Positions 9,001 through 19,720 are shown, counted from the stretch's first letter. The stretch is DNA of 21,937 nt from Naegleria lovaniensis (GCF_003324165.1 NW_025407908.1:1-21937); one strand, 5' to 3'. The notes: generated by a model from the letters alone, not told the origin. Made by a program: numbers and translations.

Positions 9001-11392
9001 CAAAAAAGGGTCATGACGATGACTTGTTTTCCATCTACCAGCAACAGAAAGAACGGAATGAAGTCTTCTCTCAGCACTTGGAGATTTTACAGCCTTACTC
9101 GGAATCCTCATGGGTCTATCAATTGAAACTCTTCGATTTGCACAAGATCCTGATGAAGAGAAGCAAAAAAAGATCGCCACAAGAACACCAGACGTCTGGT
9201 GAAGGTAGTAGTAGTAGTGGATCATCATCTCTTCCGTTGGACGAATTATTGGGTTTTTGCCAAGGCTCCATCATCATTTCCATCTATTACAAAGATTGTC
9301 TTTTAGAACGACGAGTCAATACTTTCAAATGTATTCCGAAAACCGTACAACAAGTCGTTGCCAAAGGTTCGTTCTTGAATGCGTCCTCATTGGGCAAACG
9401 TAGGGCTCATCATAACCGATTGCATCATCATCATCAGGAATTATTTGTTTCATCATCGACGTCCAAGCCACTTTATGAACGCTATGCAGTCCTACTCACG
9501 AGCAGTGAAAAACTTCAGAACAAGTCCTATGTCTTTTACAAACGATTACTGAGAGAATTGAATTTGGAATTAATTGTTTGGGATATGGATGAACCCAATA
9601 ACAATGCAAGTTCGGGAGATGGTTCTCATCATCATCCGAAAGTAGGTGGTGGTTCCATCAGCAACAGCACTACCCTTGAAAATCATCAATTATTGACTCT
9701 CTTCAAAGATAATTTATTTCTCGTGACTCTCTTCAAAGCCCCTCAACATGACTCTACCAATTCACAATTCAATTCACTCATCGGACAACTCTTACAGAAA
9801 CAACAAGAATTTGAGAAGGACCGTTTACTCACACATGACGATGATGATGAATTTAACGACTCACAAGCTCCAACTTTATTTTTTGATGGTGGAATTTTGT
9901 ACATTTCAAGCTCTCCAAGTAATTCTTCATCATCCTCCACTCATTCGAATCCCTTTTCCAATTGCACCACACCGAATGATTATTTGAGACATCAAGTTTT
10001 GAACAAATGTCGTCCTCCAGTTCAAATGATTGAACCAAAAAGTCTGTCCATCATTTATCCATTTGAGAAACCAAGTAAGAAGCTTTTCCATGAAAAGGTT
10101 GAAAAGTATTTGAGAAAGAAACAGGAAGAAAATCCTTCCAACGTGATTCAGGTGCATCGAAAGGAATGTTTTGAAATTTCCAAATCTAGAATGCCAAGAA
10201 GGATTTTGTTGGGATCGTGTCAATATTCCATTTTACCAGTGAAGGCATTCAATAGAATTTACAGGTATGTTGTTTATGGTTGACAAGTCATTTTCACAAT
10301 CGTTGTTCATCCTGTTCCAATTTATGAAAAATTTAACATAGAGTTTCACTTCTCACAAATCCTTCATCATCATCTACCAATTCCAATAAGGAAGAAATTG
10401 AGTTCACTCCTGACATTTTAGAGTCCTATCACAAATTCTCTGTCAATAGCAAAACCTTTGCCTTAGCTTTTGGAATCATCATGTCCATGAATATTGAAGC
10501 CAAAGTCAATCTATTACATTCTACAAGAAGATCTACCAACCCAAGTACGACCAGTAACAACCACAAAGGATCCTCGTCCGAGAACAAGGAATGGATATTT
10601 TGCGATCAAGGTGTCCTCGATGTGTTGACTCTCAAAGACATTTCATTGTTTGCATTGTGTCATGACATTATACAGGAATTAGCTCTTCGTGACTGCTCGT
10701 TTGAAAGATTTGAACGACTCATACAGGCCGTTCTGAAATGTTTCTACACATCTTCGACAAGTACCAGCAGTAGTAGCAATCATCAGACGGATCGAAGAGG
10801 AGCCTCTGGCAGCAACTCTCGTTCCAAACAAAAATCCAATACTGCAACAGAGTCGAGCTCCACTGGAATCTCGAAAGAAACATCACTCCTAGAAGAATTC
10901 TTGCAACATGTTAAACTCTTTTTGGATGTCTTGAAAGGAGAAGTTCAAACAAGACTCAAAAAGACAGACAAAATCATGACACAGAGAAAACGAGAGTTTT
11001 TAAAACTCCATACTCAACTTCGAAAGCATCTCATTGAAAAGTGCCGTTCCATGGTAGATTCGAGTCGCAACAAGGGATCTTCCAAGAGATTATATCGAAT
11101 GCTTGGTGGAGAAGCTCTCTACATGAAACGAAAACAATTTGGAACGATTTGTAAATATTTGAATGGATTCTTGAGTGGCTCTGGCAATGGTGTTGGAACA
11201 TCATCCAATAGTCATAGTCATTGGAATATGTTTGCTACTGGAAATTCTTCGAGAATGGAAATTCCATTGTTGTACAAGTGGAATTTGGAAAAGGTCTTTG
11301 CAGGAGGAAGCACAAATTCAAGTAACCCATTGAACACTAGCAGCAGTACTAAAAATCCACAGAAGAGTACTCAGGAAGAGGAAGATCAATAA
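6072..11392 (+). CDS. Large glycine-rich low-complexity protein, 4 exons
   Basis: My model joins 6072-6472, 6539-6739, 6905-10264 and 10342-11392, 5,013 nt or 1,670 aa. Donors are GTAAGT, GTAAGT and GTATGT; all acceptors are AG and every junction keeps the phase. The joins also rebuild the glycine patterns: ILIDASGSEGLHETGFNG across intron 1 and AKGGRGGKAP across intron 2. Further blocks are GFDGGDGGNITI (about 259-270), GGEGGEAG (about 290) and DGRKGRDGS (about 374). Between them are strand-rich stretches ending in acidic, poly-Ser, poly-Gln and His-rich linkers. Residues of about 1057-1130 (RYAVLLTSSEK, ELNLELIVWDMD, NLFLVTLFKA) look like alternating strands and helices of a small alpha/beta fold. 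The last 330 residues are mostly helical and basic. There is no signal peptide or clear membrane segment. I do not recognise the family with certainty; Gly-x-x-Gly proteins of this shape occur widely in protists with no known role. A possible poly(A) signal AATAAA lies at 11410. Confidence 0.8.
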
Positions 11393-11553
11393 ATACACCT
11401 AATGACATGAATAAAAAGTGAAACTGATTATTGTTTAACAATTAAATACCTTATTCTCGCATCGGATTGAGAAAAGTTGCTTCAGCGATGTAAAGGCAAT
11501 CAAAAAAAAAAAATTCCGAAGCCGCTCTCTTGTTCATCATCATTCCAGGGAGA

Positions 11554-13272
11554 ATGAAACGTTCGCAACATCAAAATTCCGTTCTTCATCGTGCAACCCC
11601 AGCAAAACCCTCAGAGGGAATGAAAAAACAACGACCAGCTAGTGCCTCATGCATCGGAAAGAGAACAGTCCAAACGGATGATGTACCAAAAGCATATCCT
11701 CTGGGAAGCATCACTCAAAAAACTCGTCCTCAAAGCTCCCATAGCAGAAGGAGAAACACTCCAATGAAAGAAGGGCCCATTACATGTACGGCATACGAGA
11801 CTGGGAGTGAAGTAAGGGAGGAAATTAAGGAAAAATCAAGACTCAACATTCGGAACCAAAGGTTGTCGTCCAGGTATTTCCTTACCTCGATGCAGCTTAT
11901 TGGAAAGATTAACGGAGGAGCCGATGTTCAAAATAAGGAAAGAAGACTAGCGTTGGAGCGCCTTAAATTGTTGGAGGAACTTCATCTCAAATCCGTTGCG
12001 GCGAGCAACGATTTGATAAATAGCAAAAAGGAAGAAAAATCAAAATATTCCAATGTTCCATCTCGAGTTTTTCAATCACCAAGCAAGATGAACCAAGTCT
12101 CTCGCAGAGAAGAGCATAAAATGCAACCAAAGGACTCGGAATCAAAAAATCTTGACAGACGAACTCAAAACAACCACCGATCTCATCTATCTAAAACTTC
12201 AAATAATTCTGCATTTTTGGAAAATCAATCTGCTCCTACCTTGCAATCAAATACTGACCATCAACGTATCGACAACACAGAGAAGATCGAAACGAAACGA
12301 AGAGTATTAAGAGGTAAAAGCAGCACGAACCTTTCCTCATTTGTCAGCGCTGCAGAATCAACATCGGATAAGGGGCAACTGGAAAGTCATCCCAATGAGC
12401 CAAACAACGCCACTAACACCACAACTTCACAAGAGGATTTTAAGAAAATTTTGCAATATTCTAGCCACATTGGAACCACGAGAGTTGCAGGAAAACATAA
12501 CAATCAACTAAATGGCCCATACGATGTAAAGATTCATCCAACCCATCAATTAATTATAATCTCAGATTCGAATAACTCTCGAATCCAATTTTTTAACATG
12601 CACTCTCACGATTTTCAGTTCAGCATTTCGACTCCTTCCACCCCCCATTGCGTCGCCGTGAGTTCATTTGATAATTCTATTGTGGTGTCCTGCCAAAATA
12701 ATTTTGTTTATAAGTACAACTTGGAGACAAAAAAGCTAATATGGAAAGCTGGAGGAGAAGGTAGCGGCAAGTCTCAGTTCCATTTTCCTCTTGGAATTGT
12801 TGTGGATGAAAGTGACAGCAATAAGATATATGTATGTGATAGTAGAAACCATCGAGTGCAATGTTTGTCTTCTGATGGAGCGTTTTTGAACGATTTTTCA
12901 TTAGGCCCTTCGTTTTCACCCTTTTCGATTGACATTTCCCAGCATGGATACTTGGTTGTGTGTGACAATAGAAATTCGTGTGTGTATGTCTTTCAAAAAG
13001 ATGGTTCCTTGGTGAGAACGACAGATCATGGATTCAAGCAACCTTTGTGTGTTTCGGTAGACCATACGAGTGGAAACGCTTACATTTGTGATTCGAATAA
13101 TTTGAGAATTGTTATTTTGGACTCTGAATGCAAACATGTTATTGAATCCGTTGGATCATACAGCACGTACATGCTTCATCCAGCCAAACCATTAGGAATA
13201 TCAGTGCATGAATCAACTCTTGTTGTAGCAGACTATGAAAACCACCGTGTCTTGCAAGCGCATTTGGAATAA
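11554..13272 (+). CDS. NHL-repeat beta-propeller protein
   Basis: This is a single exon of 572 aa. The ATG at 11554 is the first in the frame. Residues 1-300 are polar, basic and probably disordered, with a short helical, Leu/Glu-rich stretch around 135-155 (ALERLKLLEELHLKS). From about 306 to the end there are NHL-type repeats, each with a strand ending in 'I-x-V-x-D-(S/N)-x-N-x-R-(I/V)-Q': IIISDSNNSRIQFF, IYVCDSRNHRVQCL, LVVCDNRNSCVYVF, AYICDSNNLRIVIL and LVVADYENHRVLQ. Five or six repeats would close a propeller. NHL propellers bind protein or RNA partners (as in the TRIM-NHL family), but there is no RING or B-box here, so the partner is unknown. Its stop is only 20 nt from the stop of the opposing histidine kinase gene. 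Confidence 0.85.
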   Translation: MKRSQHQNSVLHRATPAKPSEGMKKQRPASASCIGKRTVQTDDVPKAYPLGSITQKTRPQSSHSRRRNTPMKEGPITCTAYETGSEVREEIKEKSRLNIRNQRLSSRYFLTSMQLIGKINGGADVQNKERRLALERLKLLEELHLKSVAASNDLINSKKEEKSKYSNVPSRVFQSPSKMNQVSRREEHKMQPKDSESKNLDRRTQNNHRSHLSKTSNNSAFLENQSAPTLQSNTDHQRIDNTEKIETKRRVLRGKSSTNLSSFVSAAESTSDKGQLESHPNEPNNATNTTTSQEDFKKILQYSSHIGTTRVAGKHNNQLNGPYDVKIHPTHQLIIISDSNNSRIQFFNMHSHDFQFSISTPSTPHCVAVSSFDNSIVVSCQNNFVYKYNLETKKLIWKAGGEGSGKSQFHFPLGIVVDESDSNKIYVCDSRNHRVQCLSSDGAFLNDFSLGPSFSPFSIDISQHGYLVVCDNRNSCVYVFQKDGSLVRTTDHGFKQPLCVSVDHTSGNAYICDSNNLRIVILDSECKHVIESVGSYSTYMLHPAKPLGISVHESTLVVADYENHRVLQAHLE

Positions 13273-13292
13273 ATAGACGAAAATACTGTAGG

Positions 13293-16035
13293 CTAATCAT
13301 GTGGATAAAACTTTTCTAGTAGCTCTTTAAGAGTTGCTTTTTGACAGGGTTTGAAAAGCACTGCATCGAAAATAGTGGACGGTAGCTCCGCTAAAACATC
13401 AGCGGTTAATGCAAAAATTTTCACGTTACGACTTCTACTTTTCAAAATCTTAGCAGCCTCATATCCATTCAATTTGGGCATGTTCTAATAACATTATGAT
13501 AGTCAACATGATGAAGCAGTTACTAAAAATCAATAATCCAACACAATAGCTTACCAAGTCAGTAATCACAATATTGTGACGATCCTTATTAAAATTCTCA
13601 ATTAATTGTTGTCCATCATTGACACAATCGACTGCATAACCTATACTTTCAATTAATTTAGATATGATTTTTCGATTGATAGAATTGTCGTCAGCAATGA
13701 TAATATGAGCGTTTGGTGTGATAGGACGATCATGCTGTTCCGATTGGGAAATGTGTCGTAAATATTCCTCTTGAATGGAGAGCTGCCTTTGAATTAGAGT
13801 GTCTACTTGAGCCTCGTCAGTGTTCTCCGCTGTGACAACTTCGAGAGGAAGAGTGATCGTAAATGTAGAACCTACGATCAGGGAATTAGAAGGATTACAT
13901 TACAAGGAAATACTGTTCTCCAACCTCTATTCACTTACCTTTTCCAATCTCTGAGTTCAATAAAATGGTTCCACCCATGGATCGAACATGGTGTAACACA
14001 ATGCTCAGTCCAAGTCCAGAACCAGGATAAACACTTTCATTGACATTGTGCAATTGAGAGAATGGCTCAAATATTATTCGTTGCTTTTCTTTTGGAATGC
14101 CACATCCATGATCCATCTTGTTTGTTTTGAAATAACCACATGTAAGGAGCAAAATAATTGGATCAGATACTTACGACTTGAAATGTGACGTCTTGTTGCA
14201 ACATGTTCCCATTATTCGTTTTCGGTGGTCCACTAAGACAACAAGTAAGCTCGACTGTGTCATATGGCTTTGATGCCTTATTATGAAAATGAGTTCAGAT
14301 AGTTCAACGTCAGCATATGAAAAGTGAATGAAATTGTGAGATACTAACTTTTACAGCATTTGTGAGCAAATTAGTAATAATTTGATGAATTCGTTGTTGA
14401 TTTCCTCGAACGACTGTTGATTTTGTTTGTTCATCAATTTGAACTTTAAAATTGACACGAAAATGTTTCGCGTAGCTTTTGATGATATTTTCCAATATTT
14501 TGGTGCTCTGTCCAAGTGAAAACGTTTTGATGTCTCTAAATGGATTCGATGATCCCATAGATGAGGAATCATTCTTTTCCGATTTTTGCTCATACTCAAG
14601 CTTTACAAGAGTTAAAATATCCTCAATAAGAGTCAATAAAATTCCGTCAGCGGAGGCTGTGTCATTTGAAAATGTGTAAATCTAACTGTATTAACATAAA
14701 TTCCTTACCAATTGTATCTACCAACTCTTGTTGAATGGGTGTGAGTGCTGTTTCCCGCAACAACTCGACACTTCCCAGGCTTTACATGTATGTTAGGCAT
14801 TCGTACATTATTTACTTTAAACAACTTACCTGCTTAAACACGGAGATCTGTATGTCCACCAGATTTTTCATGAACGGTAAAACATGATTTCAAAAATGTT
14901 TTCAAATATTATTATATAAATAATCATTCTCCAAATATACGTCAACTACGTACCTAAATTCATGAGAAATATGTCTTAAGAAAGTTTGCTTTGCTGAAAG
15001 AGCTTTCTCTAATTGGTCACCAGTTTTTTCTAAAGTTTTAACCTTACTTTTCAAATTAATGGATATCGTGACAATATAAAAGCTGTACAACAATATGCAT
15101 AACATTATAGATATACTTTGAGAGACTGTCAAGAGAGAGTGTTGTGACAGTCCTTGTTTCAGTATAACCTGTACACAATTGAAGCATGCACTTGTAAAAT
15201 AATGCGCAGCAATGTAGTAGGGAGGGAGGAAAGCCCAAATAGCATACGTTCCCCTCAATGCATTGGCAGAAGTTATGACCATCAAATAAATAGGAACTAA
15301 AATGATACGATTCGCAGGTTCAAGTAAAAAATATCGTACTGAAAAAAGTACCATGTTAAACAACATTCTATTTCGTTCCCTATAATTAGATGTTTCATCA
15401 TCAACAACAGAATCGACAGCTGCCCATAACGACGCTGCAATATACTTGGAATTGCTAAGCAATGCAGCAACGCAAGTCAGTAGCATGATGAAAAGTGTTG
15501 TAGTGCCTTGCGAGAGATAGGTATGTAAAAGTAGAAAGGAATATTGAACAATCAAGACAATGGTCACCAGTTTTGGGCTGATAATTAATTTCGTGAGAAC
15601 ATTCTCCACTAGACTCGTCGGCTTTTGGTCGGTAATAAAGTTTTTTGGATCAAAACCTTCTGACAGTTGTTGGAGCACCGTTTTTTTGTCTTTTGGTTTG
15701 TTCTCCAAAGACGATGATGTAATAATTTCATTTGGAGATGGTGTTGGCGCGGTACATGCACTCACTTGGTTCGTTTCTGTGCAATTGTTGGTCATGTCTG
15801 TTGTACTAATAGATTCTTTAGAGATGATACTCAAAGTTGACCTGTTCTTGGAGGTTTCCATTCCGAGAGATGAAGGCAAATTGGTTTCTCGTTCTACTTT
15901 TTTCAAACAACTGTCCTTGTTCCCATCCAACCCGAGCTCGAGTGGAGAGCCTTCTACTTTTCTGCTCGGGCATTCGTTGTTGTTGTTGTTGTTATAGACT
16001 CGATGTTCTTGACGTAATGAAGATGACGCGTACAT
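13293..16035 (-). CDS. Hybrid sensor histidine kinase, 8 exons
   Basis: Exons (minus strand): 16035-14954, 14847-14830, 14779-14709, 14656-14349, 14276-14175, 14116-13939, 13871-13555, 13484-13293; 2,268 nt, 755 aa. Introns are 50-106 nt with donors GTACGT, GTAAGT, GTAAGG, GTTAGT, GTAAGT, GTAAGT and GTAAGC. Residues 1-150 are polar and Asn/Ser-rich. About 153-325 contain some five or six hydrophobic membrane segments. A short coiled coil leads to the H box RHISHEFRSP with phospho-accepting H358. The ATPase domain shows NLLTNAVK (486-493), DHGCGIP (529-535), FEPF (543-546) and GSGLGLS (559-565). The receiver domain has ADD (646-648), the phospho-accepting D691 in ITDLNMP, T719 and K737. All residues needed for autophosphorylation and transfer to the receiver are present. 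It should autophosphorylate at a membrane and pass phosphate to its own receiver, then to an HPt protein not encoded here. No PAS, GAF or extracellular sensor domain is seen, so the signal is unknown. Confidence 0.93.
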
Positions 16036-16487
16036 TCGAGTGACCTAAAAAAACCGTAGACGAATTTTTTTTGGAGTTTTACAAAACAGGTGCTTAGCGC
16101 TTCCATCTATGGTCTCAAATTATGAAGCTACATTTTGATTTGAGTAGAGTTCTCTTTTGGAAAAAGATGTTCGGGATTGGGACGGTTCGAATTATTGAGT
16201 CCAATTATTCAAGTGATGATATGATATCGTACTGTTTCATTATTAATCGATGTTTTCAAAAAAGAGTATGGTTCAATTCGAAAAATAGAATTGAAATTAG
16301 ATTTTCGATTAGAGAAACATCATCTGGTTAAATTGAAGATTTTACTTTCCCTGTCATCTTGAACAGTGCAGTCAATTTTAAAATTGTAATTGTTTTAAAA
16401 GAAACATGGGTCGCGTGAGTTGGTTACTTGCTTTCATTTTTTTGTTGTTGTCACGCTGCTGGCAGGTGTCAGAACAACCCACTAAAA
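16036..16487. other. Intergenic region upstream of the histidine kinase
   Basis: These 452 nt lie between the start of the histidine kinase gene and the stop of the next minus-strand gene. They are AT-rich, with short ORFs that have no family features (for example 16122-16331). I see no RNA gene or repeat. The region should contain the promoter of the histidine kinase and the 3' end of the coiled-coil protein's transcript. Confidence 0.5.
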
Positions 16488-17822
16488 TTACTTGCAAATT
16501 CTTGTGGCCACAAATTCCTGATACTTTTTTGGAAGGTCAGCCACATCAAATTTTGAGGCATTGAAATCAAATTCATGGCGTAAGTTATGAAATAGTTGAG
16601 CAGGAACACTATTGAAAAAAAACGAATGGGCACAGGTTGCCTTGGAGAGTTTTGGGTTATACACTGAAGCAATTTCATCCTCCTTAAGCTTCTCTAAGGT
16701 ACAAAGTTTCGATTCAAATAAATGTGATCCTTGAATGTCTGGTCGTTTTGTTTTTGAACTGAATCCAAAATATCTAAAAGATTTTAAATTCTTTTTGTGT
16801 TCAATGTAGTAAGATGCCGTATCATAGTTGACATTTCCTCCAGCTTGTGGACAGTTTGGTATGCAAACAGTTAATGTTTCAACGGAATCAGGAATGCTGT
16901 AAAGAGTATCCAGAGAACCTTGACACATTGGATAACCGTAAACGATTTGAACAGCATTGGGTGGCCGCGAATGGGGAATCTTCTTGTAGGCAATGTAACA
17001 ATACTTTTTCACATTGACAAATTCATCCAAAGATAAGCTCGATGCCTTGCTATGACTACCATAACAAATCAATGTATCAATTTTGTCAAGGATACTAGTT
17101 GAGAATGAAGTCAGTGTGGTCTTGTCCAAGTCTTCTCTAATGATTAGTTGAGTTAAATTGGGATTCGTTTTCAATAAAGCGTCTGTTGCAGCATTACAAA
17201 TGGAACTTGCAACAATTTCAACACCAGTCAACGCTTGAAACGGAGGAGGTGTTGTATTCTTGGCTAGTTTGGTTATTTTACACAAGCCCAAAATACAGGA
17301 ACTATATTGATGAATCGCATCCCTAATGTTGGTAGAAAGTTCAGTCAAACTCTTAATGACACTCCATTCAACCACTTCTTGATGAAACATGAAATTGAAA
17401 ATCAACCCCAAACAATCGGCAGCCAATTTGTGAAACTTGGTGTTTTGCAAACCTTCTTTTGTCTTCTCGAATCGATTAATGGTCGAATAGGTCACTCGGG
17501 TGGATGGATGTATTTTCAATACTTTCAATATGGATTGGCGTTCCGCCTCTAATTCCAAGATTTGTTGATCGAGATGATGGAATCGCTCTTCATACTCTCC
17601 GATATTCTCAAGTTTGCAAATACGTTCCAACTCTTCTTCCGATATGCCATACACTGAAGATGCTGAGGGATGATGATTAGGAGAGGGTTTATTGGGATTG
17701 TCTACAATGGCTGCATCCTCTTTGGAAGCCTTTGTTGATGCTTTGGTCTTTTTACGTGAACTCCTTGTTTTCGCTTCCGTCTGCTCTTCATCGGCTGAAA
17801 TCACTTTCCGTCCTCGTTTCAT
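16488..17822 (-). CDS. Coiled-coil, F-box-like protein
   Basis: This is a single-exon ORF of 444 aa starting at the only early ATG. The first 55 residues are basic and disordered, with nuclear-localisation-like clusters (MKRGRK, RSSRKKTK). Residues 60-104 form a predicted coiled coil rich in Leu, Glu and Gln (ELERICKLENIGEYEERF, ILELEAERQSIL). Residues of about 130-172 (KLAADCLGLIFNFMF, then VIKSLTELSTNIRDAI) have the hydrophobic spacing of a degenerate F-box. The C-terminal half has irregular Leu-rich segments (NPNLTQLII, VETLTVCIPN, KNLKSFRYFGF) that may be diverged LRRs. This would fit a substrate adaptor of an SCF-type ubiquitin ligase, but the F-box reading is uncertain and no catalytic motif is present. 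The gene lies 146 nt downstream of the kelch gene on the same strand. Confidence 0.75.
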   Translation of the reverse strand: MKRGRKVISADEEQTEAKTRSSRKKTKASTKASKEDAAIVDNPNKPSPNHHPSASSVYGISEEELERICKLENIGEYEERFHHLDQQILELEAERQSILKVLKIHPSTRVTYSTINRFEKTKEGLQNTKFHKLAADCLGLIFNFMFHQEVVEWSVIKSLTELSTNIRDAIHQYSSCILGLCKITKLAKNTTPPPFQALTGVEIVASSICNAATDALLKTNPNLTQLIIREDLDKTTLTSFSTSILDKIDTLICYGSHSKASSLSLDEFVNVKKYCYIAYKKIPHSRPPNAVQIVYGYPMCQGSLDTLYSIPDSVETLTVCIPNCPQAGGNVNYDTASYYIEHKKNLKSFRYFGFSSKTKRPDIQGSHLFESKLCTLEKLKEDEIASVYNPKLSKATCAHSFFFNSVPAQLFHNLRHEFDFNASKFDVADLPKKYQEFVATRICK

Positions 17823-17968
17823 TTTTTTGTTCCTACTGGATTTTGTATTAATAATTAATGTGAGAATGAATGTTTTGGCAAAATTCTCACGTCGGGGCTA
17901 ATAGACTATAAGGCGACATGGTCACGTGCCTCAATCCAATGACATTTGTGAGAAGAAAAATGTTCTAT

Positions 17969-19720
17969 TTAATTTGCACTAAACTCGAGAGAAATGTCTG
18001 TAAAATGTTTGGCATTCAGTAAGGGCACAAGTCTGTGTTGGAATTGCCTTTCTATGGTTCCAGTGTCTGAAAAATTCATTGTAAAGATCGAGAGCTTGTT
18101 TCTAGATTGAGCCGAATACGATCCCAAGAAGTAAAAGCTGGATGATTGTGGAACCCATGTCACATTGGTATAGGTTGAGCTGACTCGCTCCACAATGAGA
18201 ATTTTCGTAATGTATACATCCAAGAGATAACTTGACGATGAATTCAATGCAGTTGGGTTCTTATGTTGTCCATGTGGAATAAATGAGAAAATGTAAAGGT
18301 GTGGATCGTGAGTCGCATCGTCATCGTATTCTGTGCTCTTACAACCACCATAAACGCCCATTTGATAACAATTTTCGAGTCCACTTGCAAATTTGTAATT
18401 GGCATTAAAATAATGTTTTTCATAGCCGTAAACACGAGTGGAATGACATACGTGAGCACGTGGTAAAGTGGATGTGGAGATAGACGGATTCAGAATGTTC
18501 TCAGATTGAATAATTTGAAATTCGTTTCTCTTAAAGTGATAAATTAAAATCTCATTCAGCATGGGGGCATCAGGACCCTTTCTGACTTTTCCAGCATAGC
18601 TGACCATAACGTCATACTTTGGCAAATATTCAGCAGTATGATATGCTCGATTGGTCACAATATTGTGATTGGTAGCCGTAATTTGTCGTGCCTTTGGTGT
18701 TGGCATGACAAGATCATCGGTACCAAGCCCTTGCTCATCTCTGCGTCTCAATTCTAAACAATACTCTTCAAATTCTGAAATATCAATCTCAAACAAATCA
18801 TTCAAGAACAATGAACCTGTGGTGTTTCCTCCAAATACATAGAGCTTGTCACCTCTCTTAACCATGCTATGGCCTTCCAGAGGAACAATATCATCAATTT
18901 CAGCTGTTTCAATAATGCATAATCTTTCCAAATCGATGGCAACAAACAGTTTGGAAACTTTTCGTGGAAACGAATGAATGGCTCCTCCAAACATGTAAGC
19001 CAATCCAGTTTGTTCATCGACGCATATAGCTTGGAATAAAACATATGTGTCTTGCAAGCTCAAGTTGGTAGAATTGAACGATGCCATATTGCAAGAAATT
19101 CTTTCGCTCATCACATGTGGTGTGATCATACTATTTAACAATTCATCGTCGTACATTTCGTCGTTGTTATTGTTGCTGGCTGGTAACGGCTTTGGTTTTC
19201 TCGAAGAAAACCGACTTTCCATATAGGTTTGCCATTTCAATTTTGCAATCTCTTTATAATCTTCAGAGTCAACGTCGATGGTTCTTCCCGTAGGACCCGA
19301 ATACTTTTCAGGATCTATCAACGCAACATTTAAAGCGTCCAAAAGAGTATGAACGGCAATATCTTGCATAGAAATTCTCACTTCAAACAATCGGTTCTTG
19401 TACAGGATGGTCAGGGCATGTGATTCTTCAGGATATGGCACACTATGATACCAATATGTGTAGGGTTCGCTTGCAACTTGATTGGAACTGATGATTGATT
19501 GTTGTTGTTGTTGATGAGGTGCCGGAGGTGCCAATTGATCTTGCTGATCATCATCATCAAACAAGCCATTACCATCATCAAAATAATCATCATCTTCTTC
19601 AAATAGTTTACACGCCTGCTCTGAATTTTGCAAGACCGTTCCGCCATGTTGTAACAATTCAATGCGCTTGCACGATTTGCGAGAAATTTCAAGCAACTGG
19701 TTGCCTTGCTTGCTGTGCAT
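17969..19720 (-). CDS. Kelch-repeat protein
   Basis: This is a single exon of 583 aa. The N-terminal 75 residues include an acidic stretch (about 41-60, with many Asp) and a run of five Gln. Residues of about 85-200 have no domain I can name. From about 225 there are kelch-type blades: GLAYMFGGAIHSFP, then GHSMVKRGDKLYVFGGNTTG, with further diverged ones (HTAEYLPKYDVMVSYAG; CYQMGVYGGC followed by LYIFSF; SSSFYFLGSY). Kelch propellers bind proteins, often as ubiquitin-ligase adaptors or cytoskeletal partners. The last 22 residues (LVPLLNAKHFTDISLEF near the end) resemble the first strand of a BTB domain, yet the stop follows at once. This may be a kelch-BTB protein that has lost its BTB part. 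No membrane segment or signal peptide is visible. Confidence 0.8.
   Translation of the reverse strand: MHSKQGNQLLEISRKSCKRIELLQHGGTVLQNSEQACKLFEEDDDYFDDGNGLFDDDDQQDQLAPPAPHQQQQQSIISSNQVASEPYTYWYHSVPYPEESHALTILYKNRLFEVRISMQDIAVHTLLDALNVALIDPEKYSGPTGRTIDVDSEDYKEIAKLKWQTYMESRFSSRKPKPLPASNNNNDEMYDDELLNSMITPHVMSERISCNMASFNSTNLSLQDTYVLFQAICVDEQTGLAYMFGGAIHSFPRKVSKLFVAIDLERLCIIETAEIDDIVPLEGHSMVKRGDKLYVFGGNTTGSLFLNDLFEIDISEFEEYCLELRRRDEQGLGTDDLVMPTPKARQITATNHNIVTNRAYHTAEYLPKYDVMVSYAGKVRKGPDAPMLNEILIYHFKRNEFQIIQSENILNPSISTSTLPRAHVCHSTRVYGYEKHYFNANYKFASGLENCYQMGVYGGCKSTEYDDDATHDPHLYIFSFIPHGQHKNPTALNSSSSYLLDVYITKILIVERVSSTYTNVTWVPQSSSFYFLGSYSAQSRNKLSIFTMNFSDTGTIERQFQHRLVPLLNAKHFTDISLEFSAN

Noticed and set aside
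15560-15997. Plus-strand ORF of 145 codons with hydrophobic stretches
   Set aside because: It is antisense to exon 1 of the histidine kinase, whose frame has clear membrane segments and an H box. The opposite strand of such coding DNA commonly stays open.
16122-16331. Plus-strand ORF of 69 codons between the histidine kinase and the coiled-coil gene
   Set aside because: It is short, compositionally ordinary for AT-rich intergenic DNA and has no recognisable motif.
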